Shown here piece by piece: positions 1-8,049 of a stretch of 21,853 nucleotides of DNA. Every line of letters begins with the position of its first letter. The first letter of the stretch is position 1. The stretch comes from CAYSGX01 sp964518215 (lineage in GTDB: Bacteria; Bacteroidota; Bacteroidia; Chitinophagales; CAIOSU01), in assembly GCA_964518215.1 (NCBI GenBank), contig CAZFFP010000066.1, positions 1-21,853 of the forward strand, given 5' to 3'. The position numbers were made by a program, and so were the translations under genes. Under the pieces are notes generated by a model. It was not told where the DNA came from, did no database searches, and was given only the letters and a program-made list of their open reading frames with translations.

Positions 1-1981
1 TAATTGCCAACTGGCTTTTTCCCTGCGAAACATAAGTGTCGCCAATATTGAATTGTGCCGCTTCCACATATATAGAGCCGGCAAACTGGCGCGTAAGATT
101 TTCGAGTGTCTGAATTTTTTCGTCATACTTACCCTGTATGCCGAGTATGATAGATTTTTGAAACAAGGCATAATCGCCACCGGGCGCTTTAGCTTGTGCT
201 ACCGCATCGTAGTTGGCAATGGCAACAGGATAATTTTTCAAGAGGAAATTGCAATCGGCATTGCGCAGTTGAGCATCGGGAAGAATTTTAGATTTTGCTT
301 CTGCCTTACTAGTTATTTGGGCTTTTGAAACCGCCTCGTTGAAATATCTTGCAGCGGCTGTAAACTGCTGTTGCTTAAATTGCGTGTAACCCGCAGTGTA
401 ATTGGCGTTGGTCAGATACCAGTTTTTGTCTTTTATGTTAGATGCAGCTGCCACATCGAGAAATTTATTCAATTCCTGAAATGACTTTTTGTAGTCTTCC
501 ATGCGATAATAACTTTCGCCCAACCAGTAATAACTCAATGCTTTGAAATCTGCCTCGATTGGGTTTTTTAATGAAGTATTAAACAGGCGAATGGCTTCAG
601 AATAATTTTTATCGTTGAATACTTCCAAACCACGCAAAAACGCAATTTGCTGATAAGCCTTTTTCATTTTGGCGGTATGCTGCGGAATAGATTCTATGAT
701 GGTGAGCGCTTCTTTATAATTTTTTGTAGTGAGCAGTAAATCTGAAAGAATACTCTTGGCTTCATCGCTGTATTTCGAAGCAGGATAATCATTGATGAAC
801 GCCTGCAACGAAGTGATGGCTTGCTTTCCGTAGCCTAACTCATAAGAGAGTTTAGCATAGTTGAAAGTGGCATGCTCTACTATGGTTTTATCAAAATCCA
901 ATCGGGCGGCTTTCTGAAAAGCGGCTAATGCGTTTTGCTTGTTGTTGGTTTTCAAAAAGCAATCACCCAAAATATACAATGCGTTTTGCCCTACGGAATC
1001 GGTCTGATTATCTAATTGCTGAAGATGGGTTATGGCTTCGGGATATTTTTTCAGTTGATAGTAGGAGTAGCCCAATTGAAAGAGTTCTTCTTTAAGCGCT
1101 TTGTTGCGCTTTATATATACTTCGATGTGTTTAGCCGCTTTATCATAATTTTTGGCTTCAAAATATGCCTGTCCTAATACCAAATTCAGTTCTTCATAAT
1201 ATTTCAGTTTTTGGTCGGCAATCATAGGTTGCAGATATTCCACCACCTTTTCGTATTCTTTCCGCTGAAAATAAATTTGAGCGATATAGTAAGGGATTAC
1301 TTTCTCATAAATTTTTGAGTCTTTCAATTTTTCGAAACTGCGCAAGGCATCATCGAATTTTTGTTTGGTGTAAGAAATATATCCGAAGTAATAGTTAGAA
1401 GGGTAGTAGTATTTATTCTGAACATCTTTGGTTTCGCGAAACAGTTTATAAGCATCGTCTAATTGCTTAGAATAGAAGTAGCAGTATGCCAATTCGAATT
1501 TGTATTCATCGCGCTCGGCACGGCTCAGGTCGCGGGTATCTATTTGCTTGAAATATTCGATGGCTTCTTTGTATTTTCTGTTTTCAAACATCATTCTGCC
1601 CAGATAGTAGTAGGCGGTTTTCTTGGTGGGCGAATCGTCTTCTTTTTCGATGTAGTCTAAGAATAATTTTTCGGCATCGGGCTGCGCGAGTTCGAGTGCG
1701 CAAACGGCACGATAAAATTTCGCATTGCTGCGCAGGGTTTGATATTGTTTTTCTATCACCACTTCTTTTCTGTTGAGATACTGCTCCAATAAATCTTTGG
1801 CGTAAGCGAAGTTTTTCAGTTGCATATATTCTACTGCCTGATAATACAATTGATTCGGGTCGTGGTCTTTTTCAGATGGCTGTGCTATTGCGGGGGCAGA
1901 CCATAGTCCATAGACTATAGTCCATAGGAGTATGTATTTGATGGTATTTATGGTTTTCGATTTTAGGTTTATGATTTGCAT
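1..1981 (-). CDS. TPR-repeat exported protein (3' end outside window)
   Basis: An uninterrupted reading frame of 660 codons runs from ATG at 1981 to the window edge, so the C-terminus is missing. The N-terminus (MQIINLKSKT, then a hydrophobic stretch ending SAPAIAQ) is a signal peptide with likely cleavage near residue 33. The remainder is a chain of degenerate tetratricopeptide repeats, for example YYYLGRMMFENRKYKEAIEY, YKFELAYCYFYSKQLDDAY, LVLGQAYFEAKNYDKAAKH and LYILGDCFLKTNNKQNALA. Such exported TPR proteins act as periplasmic or outer-membrane scaffolds in Bacteroidota; the partner here is unknown. It lies downstream of, and on the same strand as, the TonB-dependent receptor, but 649 bp of repeats separate them, so a shared transcript is uncertain. 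The hydrophobic core of the signal peptide is encoded by a short quasi-palindromic repeat, and its leader is shared with the gene at 9283. Confidence 0.85.
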   Translation of the reverse strand, partial: MQIINLKSKTINTIKYILLWTIVYGLWSAPAIAQPSEKDHDPNQLYYQAVEYMQLKNFAYAKDLLEQYLNRKEVVIEKQYQTLRSNAKFYRAVCALELAQPDAEKLFLDYIEKEDDSPTKKTAYYYLGRMMFENRKYKEAIEYFKQIDTRDLSRAERDEYKFELAYCYFYSKQLDDAYKLFRETKDVQNKYYYPSNYYFGYISYTKQKFDDALRSFEKLKDSKIYEKVIPYYIAQIYFQRKEYEKVVEYLQPMIADQKLKYYEELNLVLGQAYFEAKNYDKAAKHIEVYIKRNKALKEELFQLGYSYYQLKKYPEAITHLQQLDNQTDSVGQNALYILGDCFLKTNNKQNALAAFQKAARLDFDKTIVEHATFNYAKLSYELGYGKQAITSLQAFINDYPASKYSDEAKSILSDLLLTTKNYKEALTIIESIPQHTAKMKKAYQQIAFLRGLEVFNDKNYSEAIRLFNTSLKNPIEADFKALSYYWLGESYYRMEDYKKSFQELNKFLDVAAASNIKDKNWYLTNANYTAGYTQFKQQQFTAAARYFNEAVSKAQITSKAEAKSKILPDAQLRNADCNFLLKNYPVAIANYDAVAQAKAPGGDYALFQKSIILGIQGKYDEKIQTLENLTRQFAGSIYVEAAQFNIGDTYVSQGKSQLAI
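1901..1928. repeat. Short quasi-palindromic tandem repeat inside a signal-peptide coding region
   Basis: The stretch is built from 7-8 bp units of the kind CATAGTC/CATAGAC/TATAGTC and contains the perfect palindrome GACTATAGTC. It lies in frame in the TPR gene and encodes part of the signal-peptide core (WTIVYGLW). It looks like a small repeat that the gene has absorbed. Confidence 0.6.
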
Positions 1982-2019
1982 ACTTGTTTGTTTTCGATTG
2001 TTCGATATGCGATTTGCTA

Positions 2020-2040
2020 TCACTACTCTTGCAGTAGGGA
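2020..2040. repeat. TCCCTACT-type hairpin
   Basis: Arms TCACTACT and AGTAGGGA enclose CTTGC, with one mismatch. It lies 39 bp upstream of the TPR gene start and corresponds to the perfect version at 9222-9242. Confidence 0.55.
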
Positions 2041-2072
2041 CGATTTTCGACTATGTTTTAATCAATGTTTTT

Positions 2073-2186
2073 GTCATTCTGAGTTCCTACTGCGTAGAGC
2101 AGGAACATGCGAAGTGAAGAATCTATGTATTGATTCTTTCACACCCATGCAATCATGCTTAGATGTTTCGCTTCGCTCAACATGAC
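2073..2186 (-). repeat. MITE-like element with GTCAT..TGAG ends, copy A
   Basis: The 114-bp unit begins GTCATTCTGAG and ends CTCAACATGAC, so the termini are imperfect inverted repeats. Inside are CGAAGTGAAGAATCT on one arm and AGATGTTTCGCTTCG on the other. The motif GTCATnnTGAGCGAAGCGAAnnATCT is a kind of dispersed intergenic repeat seen in many bacterial genomes, by general recollection. It carries no reading frame. The second copy is at 9076-9188 in opposite orientation. Confidence 0.75.
2083..2106. repeat. TTCCTACT-type hairpin, nested in MITE-like copy A
   Basis: Arms GTTCCTACT and AGCAGGAAC enclose the loop GCGTAG; there is one A-C mismatch. It interrupts the GTCATTCTGAG arm of the surrounding element, which suggests it inserted there. 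Related hairpins are at 2020-2040, 2359-2380, 8983-9004 and 9222-9242. Confidence 0.6.
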
Positions 2187-2241
2187 AGAGAACGGTGTTT
2201 TAATTTTCAAACCAACCCCTCTGTTCCAATTCCTTTTTTTA

Positions 2242-2290
2242 TCCCCCTGACCCCCCTATTGCTCTCGCACAAATCTGCCCGCAAGGGGGA
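2242..2290. repeat. C-rich dispersed repeat bounded by TCCCCCT/AGGGGGA, copy 1
   Basis: The 49-bp unit begins TCCCCCTGACC and ends CGCAAGGGGGA, so the ends can pair. Between them is a TCGCACAAATCTGCCCGC-like core. Other copies are at 2471, 8687, 8948 and 19177. The flanking CTTTTTGCTT and CAAACTTCCAA/CAACATCT tails are also shared with copy 2. Confidence 0.75.
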
Positions 2291-2358
2291 CTTTTTGCTT
2301 GCCCGATTTTTCAAACTTCAAACTTCCAATTTCAACATCTCAACACTTCAACATTACA

Positions 2359-2380
2359 TCCCTATTCAACGCAGTAGGGA
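2359..2380. repeat. TCCCTATT/AGTAGGGA hairpin
   Basis: Eight-base arms (one T-G wobble) enclose CAACGC. It belongs to the same hairpin family as 2083-2106 and 9222-9242 and lies in the gene-free stretch between the receptor and the TPR gene. Confidence 0.55.
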
Positions 2381-2429
2381 CAACATCATATAAATCAGCA
2401 TTTAGCCCTCAGAAATCAGCCTTCATTAA

Positions 2430-2449
2430 CCGTCAGCTAAAGCAGACGG
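2430..2449. repeat. CCGTC/GACGG hairpin repeat, copy 1
   Basis: A 20-bp near-palindrome: CCGTC-A-GC, then TAAA, then GC-A-GACGG. The same sequence is at 19109-19128, and an inverted copy is at 8852-8870. Confidence 0.7.
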
Positions 2450-2470
2450 CAATCTAATTTCAAAATTTCA

Positions 2471-2518
2471 TCCCCCTGCCCCCTATCGCTTTCGCCACAA
2501 TTCCACTCGCAAGGGGGA
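2471..2518. repeat. C-rich dispersed repeat bounded by TCCCCCT/AGGGGGA, copy 2
   Basis: This 48-bp unit has the same ends and core as copy 1. It is followed by a tail of CAAACTTCCAACTTCCAA and near-tandem AACATCTG units down to about 2625, where the receptor gene ends. No gene or convincing terminator was seen between 2381 and 2630. Confidence 0.75.
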
Positions 2519-2630
2519 CTTTTTTGCTTACCCTAAATTTCAAACTTCCAACTTCCAACTTCTAATTTCAGCATCATATCCCTTTTTAATTTCAACATCT
2601 GAACATCTGAACACTTCAACATTATATAAA

Positions 2631-4919
2631 TCAGAAATTAAGCGCTACACTTAAACTCGGCAACACCGGCAACTGATAAATCTGCTGGCGGGTAACGGGG
2701 TTTACATAAAAGATATTGCGCCTATTGTATGCATTGGTTACGCTGGCGGTTATTTTCATTCCCAAATTTTTGTTGAATTCAATTTTCTTTGTCATGCCCA
2801 AATCCAAACGATGATACGTTGGCAATCTTCCAACGTTGAGCTGCTCTTCATAAATGATGCCTAAATCTCCATTGGAACTGGTGTAGTCGGTAGTGATGCC
2901 GTCTGAGAAATTGAGGAACGGATAGTAGCCTTGTTGGCGCGTGAAAGGAAAACCGGTGCCCAGATTCCATCGCACACTTGCTTCCCATGTTTTGGTTTTT
3001 CCGAAATTATAAGTAGCCAGAATATTCACGTTGTGCCGCCTGTCGTAGTTGGTATAAAATTCTTGCCTGCCGTTGTCGCGTTTCACCCAAGCCATAGAGT
3101 AAGTAGCCCAAAAGTAAAAGTGGTTTTTATCGTATTTCACTAAAAAATCTAAACCGTAAGCATCGCCTGTTTCAATTTGAAAATCGGGGTCGGTAGGAAA
3201 TTGCTTAAAACGGTTGATTTCGATTAAACGATAAAAACGCTTGTAATAAGTTTCAACATTAAATTCGAGATGCTTGCCCGCATCAATTTCAATGCCTGCA
3301 ATCCCATGATAGGCTTTCTGCAAATTGTTGGGTGTTACGTCTCCATCGAAATCGCGCAAGGTAACATCAGGACCGGAGAGAAAGCCGTTAAACAAATTCA
3401 CCACATCGCGGTCGGGGCGCGAACTAATGAAGTTCTGAGCAAACAAGCCGCCCGCTAACTTGAAGCGAAAAAAATCTGTTACGTTGAATTTCAATCCCAA
3501 TCTTGGCTCAGGAGAAAATGCCGCCAACGATGCATAATAATCAATGCGCAGACTTGGCTCAATCACCAACCAATCAAGGGATTTTCTGAATTGAAAAAAC
3601 AACCCAAACTCTGTAGTATTTTGGTTTTGTTCTACTTTCTGTCCTAAAGAATTAAAGAAGTCTAATTCGGTTTTGAAACCATTCACATTAAATCCATATT
3701 TCAATTCGCCCCGATTGACAAAATAGGTGAAATCCATCGCGATATTGAAGCCCCCAATCGAACTTCTGCGCGGACGCTGTTCGCCTTCGGTAAGCATGAT
3801 TTCATAATTGGAATAAGCGATTAAGCCCGAAATAATAGTGTTCGATTGTTCGGGCACAACAGTAAAGTTGGTTCCTAAACCCAGAGAGTTCCACTCGAAC
3901 CGCGACACGCCTTCATACTCTGCCACATCGTTGAAATGAAAACCGAACATATTGAACCGCGAACCACCGGGCGCGGCAAAGGTTATTTTTCCGTAGTAGT
4001 CATTGAAGCGAAAAGGAATGCCGTTATCATTCACATAAGGATATAAACTTTTCGATGTTTTATCGAGAAATGAATTTCTTGCAGAAAGAATAAATGAAGT
4101 GCTGCTGCCACTTTCTTTTTGTTTCACAATAGGTCCTTCAAGAATAGCGCTGGTAAGAAACGGGCTTGCCGATATTTTTCCTCCGAAACGTTTCTTGTTT
4201 CCGTCTCTGGTTTTCACATCAACTATGGAAGAAATTCGCTGCCCGAACACTGCCGGATATGCTCCTGTGTAAACGTCAACGTTTTTAATCAAATCGGTTT
4301 CAAACACAGAAAACAAACCAATGGAGTGAAATGGATTATATACCGTTACACCATCTAACAATACTTTTGTCTGAATGGGCGAGCCGCCTCTGATGTAAAG
4401 TTGTCCGCCCTGGTCGCCCGTAGAAACCACTCCCGGCAACACTTGCAGATACTGAGCCAAATCCGGCTCTCCGCCCACCGAAGGTATTTTGGTGATTTCT
4501 TTGGTAGTAACATTAATGGTAGAAACTTTTACTTCCGTTCGGGCTTCTTCCTTCTTCGCACTGATTTCCACCTGACTGAGTTTCACGGTTTTTTTAGGCA
4601 CAGAAAAATTCTGAGAAGTAATTTTATTGGCTTTCACTTCTACTTCTGCCATAACAGAATCGTGTTCCATCGAAAAGCAAACTACCTGATAAACACCCGG
4701 AGGAACGTTCGGAATGGTATAAAGTCCGTTGAGGTCTGTGACAGCGCCCATTCCTGTGCCCTGAACTACCACATTGGCAAAAATCACCGGCTCTCCATTG
4801 TCCTTGTCATACACTACTCCGCGAATAGTGCCTTTTTGGGCAAAAGCAAGACCGACAAACAATAGCAAAACAAACGTTGAAAGCAGCCGTTTGCAGGCAA
4901 GCGAGCATGGGTATTTCAA
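2631..4919 (-). CDS. TonB-dependent receptor with carboxypeptidase-regulatory-like N-terminal domain
   Basis: This is an outer-membrane beta-barrel receptor for active uptake driven by TonB/ExbBD; the substrate cannot be read from sequence. After a signal peptide (KRLLSTFVLLLFVGLAFAQ) comes a CarboxypepD_reg-like domain (GTIRGVVYDKDNGEPVIFAN ... LNGLYTIPNVPPGVYQV). The plug domain follows (LAQYLQVLPGVVSTGDQGGQ, LYIRGGSPIQTKVLLDGV, YNPFHSIGLFSVFETDLIKN), then a barrel ending in a terminal Phe (SVALNF). The length, about 760 residues, is normal. The open frame reaches 4985 but contains no ATG. The start is placed at a TTG (4919) because it gives a standard signal peptide; a TTG at 4985 would add 22 residues. 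It is divergent from guaD. No SusD partner is present, so this is not a polysaccharide-utilisation locus. Confidence 0.92.
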   Translation of the reverse strand: MKYPCSLACKRLLSTFVLLLFVGLAFAQKGTIRGVVYDKDNGEPVIFANVVVQGTGMGAVTDLNGLYTIPNVPPGVYQVVCFSMEHDSVMAEVEVKANKITSQNFSVPKKTVKLSQVEISAKKEEARTEVKVSTINVTTKEITKIPSVGGEPDLAQYLQVLPGVVSTGDQGGQLYIRGGSPIQTKVLLDGVTVYNPFHSIGLFSVFETDLIKNVDVYTGAYPAVFGQRISSIVDVKTRDGNKKRFGGKISASPFLTSAILEGPIVKQKESGSSTSFILSARNSFLDKTSKSLYPYVNDNGIPFRFNDYYGKITFAAPGGSRFNMFGFHFNDVAEYEGVSRFEWNSLGLGTNFTVVPEQSNTIISGLIAYSNYEIMLTEGEQRPRRSSIGGFNIAMDFTYFVNRGELKYGFNVNGFKTELDFFNSLGQKVEQNQNTTEFGLFFQFRKSLDWLVIEPSLRIDYYASLAAFSPEPRLGLKFNVTDFFRFKLAGGLFAQNFISSRPDRDVVNLFNGFLSGPDVTLRDFDGDVTPNNLQKAYHGIAGIEIDAGKHLEFNVETYYKRFYRLIEINRFKQFPTDPDFQIETGDAYGLDFLVKYDKNHFYFWATYSMAWVKRDNGRQEFYTNYDRRHNVNILATYNFGKTKTWEASVRWNLGTGFPFTRQQGYYPFLNFSDGITTDYTSSNGDLGIIYEEQLNVGRLPTYHRLDLGMTKKIEFNKNLGMKITASVTNAYNRRNIFYVNPVTRQQIYQLPVLPSLSVALNF

Positions 4920-5041
4920 AATGAAAGAATTTGAACACGAAGCTATGAAAAATAAGGGGTTGAAAAGGGGAGGGGTTTTCAACAAAATTTATAACCTAAA
5001 CGGGATATGAATGAATAAAAACCAAGTAATAAGCAATTGGC

Positions 5042-5049
5042 TATTTTTG
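5042..5049 (+). promoter_or_regulatory. Possible -7 box upstream of guaD
   Basis: TATTTTTG fits the Bacteroidota -7 consensus TAnnTTTG. It is 20 bp before the chosen start codon, which implies a very short leader. No TTG at the expected -33 distance was found, so support is weak. Confidence 0.3.
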
Positions 5050-5069
5050 GCGCAAAAAAAAAGACCATT

Positions 5070-5540
5070 ATGTATCAGGAAAAATGGATGAATAAGGCAG
5101 TATTGCTATCTGAAAAAGGAATGGAGAATAACCACGGAGGACCTTTTGGAGCCGTCATTGTAAAAGAAGGAAAAGTAATAGGTAAAGGCAATAATAAAGT
5201 TACTTCTAAAAACGACCCTACAGCACATGCCGAGATAGTAGCCATTAGAGAAGCCTGTGGTGTGCTGAACACTTATGATTTAAGCGGATGCGAAATTTAC
5301 AGTAGTTGTGAACCCTGCCCTATGTGTTTGAGCGCCATTTATTGGGCAAGAATAGGAAAAGTATATTTTGCAAATAGCCGCGAAGATGCTGCCGCCATTG
5401 GATTTGATGATGCACATATTTATGATGAAGTGGCAAAGCCTATTGCCGAGAGAGCCATTGAAATGAAACAAATGGCATCGGAAGCGGCAAAAGCAGTGTT
5501 TCAAAAATGGCAGGCAAAAATGGATAAAGAGCATTATTGA
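5070..5540 (+). CDS. guaD: Guanine deaminase (cytidine-deaminase-fold family)
   Basis: A zinc hydrolase of the CDA fold that converts guanine to xanthine and ammonia in purine salvage. In the 156-residue product the zinc and catalytic residues are visible: H53-A-E55 in NDPTAHAEIVAIREAC, and C83 and C86 in EPCPMC. GGPFGAVIVKEG and the C-terminal GFDDAHIYDEVAKP are typical of the GuaD branch rather than of TadA. The length matches the family. The start is the ATG at 5070; the frame also opens at a TTG at 5037, but that would place a possible promoter box inside the gene. It is a single gene, divergent from the receptor and with its own spacing from gyrB. A tRNA or other nucleoside deaminase is the alternative, less likely. 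Confidence 0.85.
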   Translation: MYQEKWMNKAVLLSEKGMENNHGGPFGAVIVKEGKVIGKGNNKVTSKNDPTAHAEIVAIREACGVLNTYDLSGCEIYSSCEPCPMCLSAIYWARIGKVYFANSREDAAAIGFDDAHIYDEVAKPIAERAIEMKQMASEAAKAVFQKWQAKMDKEHY

Positions 5541-5803
5541 AAATCTAAGTTTTACTTGCTATTAATCGAGTTATAGTATTAATACAAATGTAGACGATTT
5601 CGCAGAATATAGTATTATATCAAAGTAAAATCGTAATAGATGCTTTAAAATTAAAAGGATTTTCTTTCCTGTAAATAGAAACTCAATAATTTCAACGCTT
5701 TTGAATGTTAATATCCTGTTCAAAATAAAGCCGTTGAAGCCAAAAAAGAAGGGGTAAATAGCGTATCTTTGGCAGGAAATTTTTTGTTAATTAAAAATTA
5801 AAT
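5541..5803. other. A/T-rich intergenic region upstream of gyrB
   Basis: This 263-bp stretch has no reading frame of note. It contains the 10-bp palindrome GTATTAATAC (5576-5585) and the gyrB -7 box. No terminator for guaD was recognised. Confidence 0.5.
5764..5771 (+). promoter_or_regulatory. -7 box of the gyrB promoter
   Basis: TATCTTTG is an exact match to the TAnnTTTG element of the Bacteroidota primary sigma factor, 32 bp before the gyrB ATG. The nearest upstream TTG (5734-5736) is 27 bp away, longer than usual, so the -33 element is unclear. Confidence 0.5.
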
Positions 5804-7753
5804 ATGAGCACTACACAGGCAAGTAATTATTCTGCGGAAAACATTCAGGTTTTAGAAGGGTTAGAGGCGGTTCGCAAACGTCCCGCCATGTATATCGGTG
5901 ATATTGGAGTGAAAGGTTTACACCACTTGGTTTATGAGGTTGTAGATAACTCGATTGACGAGGCTATGGCAGGTTATGCCAACAATATATCAGTAGTCAT
6001 TCACGAAGACAATTCCGTTACTGTTAAAGACGATGGCAGGGGTATTCCTACAGGAATACATTCCAAAGAAAAGAAGTCTGCGCTCGAAGTGGTGATGACC
6101 GTGCTTCATGCCGGTGGCAAATTCGACAAAGACACTTACAAAGTGTCTGGCGGATTACACGGGGTGGGGGTATCCTGCGTGAATGCACTTTCTTCGTATC
6201 TGAAAGCCGAAGTGCATCGCGATGGAAAAGTTTTTGTTCAGGAATACAATATCGGCAAACCGCTTTACCCGGTGAAAGAAGTCGGAACTTCTGATGAAAG
6301 AGGAACCATTGTTACTTTTAAACCCGATGCTTCTATTTTCATTACTACGGTTTATCATTATGAAATTTTACAATCGCGTTTGCGCGAATTGGCGTTTTTG
6401 AATCGCGGCATCACTATTACCCTTACCGATGAGCGTGATAAAAATGATGACGGCACTTTCAGATTCGAGTCTTTTCATTCAGATGGTGGCTTGGCAGAAT
6501 TTGTAAAATTTTTAGACGGAACCCGTGAGGCGCTTATTAAAGACCCAATACACGTAGAAGGTTCGCGCGATAATGTGGTGGTGGAAGTCGCTATGCAATA
6601 CAATACTTCTTTTTCAGAAAATATTCACTCCTACGTAAATAACATCAATACTATAGAAGGTGGCACACACGTAGCGGGCTTCAGAAAAGCCATTACCCGT
6701 GTTTTCAAAAGCTATGGCGATAAGAACAAGTATTTTGAAAAGTTGAAGTTTGATGTTGCCGGTGATGATTTTCGCGAAGGGCTGACCTGTGTAATTTCTG
6801 TAAAAGTGCCCGAGCCGCAGTTTGAAGGTCAAACCAAAACCAAACTAGGCAATAATGAAGTAACCGGTGTGGTGGAAACCTGCATGGGCGAAGCGCTTAC
6901 CAACTATCTGGAAGAGCACCCTAAGGAAGCCAAAATGCTTATTGATAAAGTGATACTGGCTGCCACTGCCCGTCATGCGGCTCGTAAAGCCCGCGAACTA
7001 GTGCAGCGTAAAAATGTATTGAGCGGCAGCGGACTTCCCGGCAAATTAGCCGATTGCTCCAACAACGACCCCGAAGCCTGCGAACTCTACCTTGTGGAAG
7101 GCGACTCGGCAGGGGGAACCGCCAAACAAGGGCGCGACCGTAATTTTCAGGCTATTCTGCCTTTGAGAGGAAAAATTCTCAACGTGGAGAAAGCTATGGA
7201 ATACAAAATTTATGAAAACGAAGAGATAAAAAACATTTTTACCGCATTAGGCGTGCATATCGGCACAGTAGAAGATGCCAAAGCGCTCAATATTGTGAAA
7301 CTTCGCTACCACAAAATCATCATCATGTGCGATGCCGATGTGGACGGAAGCCACATCACCACTTTGATTCTTACTTTCTTTTTCAGATACATGAAAGAAC
7401 TCGTGGAATTAGGGCATATCTACATCGCCACGCCTCCCTTGTATTTGGTGAAAAAAGGCAAAGACCAGAAATATTGCTGGAACGACCAACAGCGCGATGA
7501 AGCGGTGCGCGATTTAGCCAAAGGCGGCAAAGAAGACAGTGTGAATATTCAACGCTATAAAGGTTTGGGTGAGATGAATGCCGAACAGCTCTGGTCCACT
7601 ACCATGAATCCTTCTTCGCGCACTTTGCGCAGAGTTACCATCGAAAGCGCTGCCGAAGCCGATAGAATTTTCTCGATGCTGATGGGTGAAGAAGTGCCCC
7701 CGCGCAGAGAGTTCATTGAACAACACGCGAAGTATGCCAAATTAGATGTTTAA
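5804..7753 (+). CDS. gyrB: DNA gyrase subunit B
   Basis: ATPase subunit of gyrase, which with GyrA introduces negative supercoils. The 649-residue product has the GHKL ATPase site: E45 and N49 in YEVVDNSIDEAMAG, DDGRGIP at 76-82, and GGLHGVG at 116-122. The transducer segment includes QTKTKLGN (about 343-350). The Toprim metal site is EGDSAGG (432-438) and DADVD (510-514), and the C-terminal motif is QRYKGLGEMNAEQLW. PLRGKILNVEKA and the overall length favour GyrB over ParE; the proteobacterial insert is absent, as expected for the phylum. The ATG at 5804 follows an A/T-rich leader with no Shine-Dalgarno site. It appears monocistronic, with a promoter before it and a terminator after it. Confidence 0.97.
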   Translation: MSTTQASNYSAENIQVLEGLEAVRKRPAMYIGDIGVKGLHHLVYEVVDNSIDEAMAGYANNISVVIHEDNSVTVKDDGRGIPTGIHSKEKKSALEVVMTVLHAGGKFDKDTYKVSGGLHGVGVSCVNALSSYLKAEVHRDGKVFVQEYNIGKPLYPVKEVGTSDERGTIVTFKPDASIFITTVYHYEILQSRLRELAFLNRGITITLTDERDKNDDGTFRFESFHSDGGLAEFVKFLDGTREALIKDPIHVEGSRDNVVVEVAMQYNTSFSENIHSYVNNINTIEGGTHVAGFRKAITRVFKSYGDKNKYFEKLKFDVAGDDFREGLTCVISVKVPEPQFEGQTKTKLGNNEVTGVVETCMGEALTNYLEEHPKEAKMLIDKVILAATARHAARKARELVQRKNVLSGSGLPGKLADCSNNDPEACELYLVEGDSAGGTAKQGRDRNFQAILPLRGKILNVEKAMEYKIYENEEIKNIFTALGVHIGTVEDAKALNIVKLRYHKIIIMCDADVDGSHITTLILTFFFRYMKELVELGHIYIATPPLYLVKKGKDQKYCWNDQQRDEAVRDLAKGGKEDSVNIQRYKGLGEMNAEQLWSTTMNPSSRTLRRVTIESAAEADRIFSMLMGEEVPPRREFIEQHAKYAKLDV

Positions 7754-7780
7754 GTATGCATTCTGCGAAATTTATAAATC

Positions 7781-7809
7781 AGCCTCCGAATTTTTCGGGG
7801 GCTTTTTTG
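7781..7809 (+). terminator. Rho-independent terminator of gyrB
   Basis: Arms AGCCTCCGA (7781-7789) and TCGGGGGCT (7795-7803) form a 9-bp stem with one T-G pair and loop ATTTT, directly followed by a T run. It lies 27 bp after the gyrB stop codon. Confidence 0.88.
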
Positions 7810-7810
7810 T

Positions 7811-7952
7811 TTTACTGTATTTTTTCTGATAAAATTATTTTGAATCGGTTTCTATTATAATCATTAAATGTCTTTATTTATTAGTTTTTATTTGCTTTAA
7901 AAGCTTATTGCAGCTTATAAAATCATAAAAAAAATCTGATAAATACAGTAAA
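7811..7952. repeat. Widely spaced 12-bp inverted repeat
   Basis: TTTACTGTATTT (7811-7822) has its exact reverse complement AAATACAGTAAA at 7941-7952. TCTGAT-like sequences lie just inside both arms. The 118 bp between are very A/T-rich with no reading frame. Its role is unknown. Confidence 0.5.
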
Positions 7953-7958
7953 ATGTAA

Positions 7959-7990
7959 TTGGTGGCAGGTAAATAATGTAACTACATTTG
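7959..7990 (+). promoter_or_regulatory. Promoter of the dockerin-like gene
   Basis: TTG (7959-7961) and TACATTTG (7983-7990) are 21 bp apart. This fits the Bacteroidota -33 TTG and -7 TAnnTTTG arrangement and leaves a leader of about 50-55 nt before the ATG at 8050. Confidence 0.55.
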
Positions 7991-8049
7991 GTTCAAGTTC
8001 GAAGTGCGATAATGCGATTTGCGATATTCGACTAAATGTTCAGAAAAAA

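Larger units (their letters stand above)
2000..2320 (-). repeat. Left copy of a composite inverted repeat (leader of the TPR gene)
   Basis: Read on the minus strand, this segment aligns almost base for base with 8915-9262 on the plus strand. It starts in the tail of a C-rich repeat, passes through the MITE-like element at 2073-2186, and ends with the TCCCTACT hairpin about 20 bp before the ATG of the TPR gene. The main differences are single-base changes, short tail changes, and an extra hairpin present only in the right copy. The boundaries were judged by eye. Confidence 0.8.

Noticed and set aside
2163..2393. Short plus-strand open frames in the stretch 1932-2393
   Set aside because: They run across dispersed hairpin repeats, have low-complexity composition and are not shared by the inverted copy at 8915-9262.
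2631..4985. Polysaccharide-utilisation locus around the TonB-dependent receptor
   Set aside because: No SusD-like lipoprotein, glycan-degrading enzyme or sensor regulator is adjacent, and the receptor has the general carboxypeptidase-regulatory architecture.
5070..5540. tRNA adenosine deaminase (tadA) as identity of the deaminase
   Set aside because: The GFDDAHIYDEVAKP-type C-terminus and the NDPTAHAE context fit guanine deaminase better.
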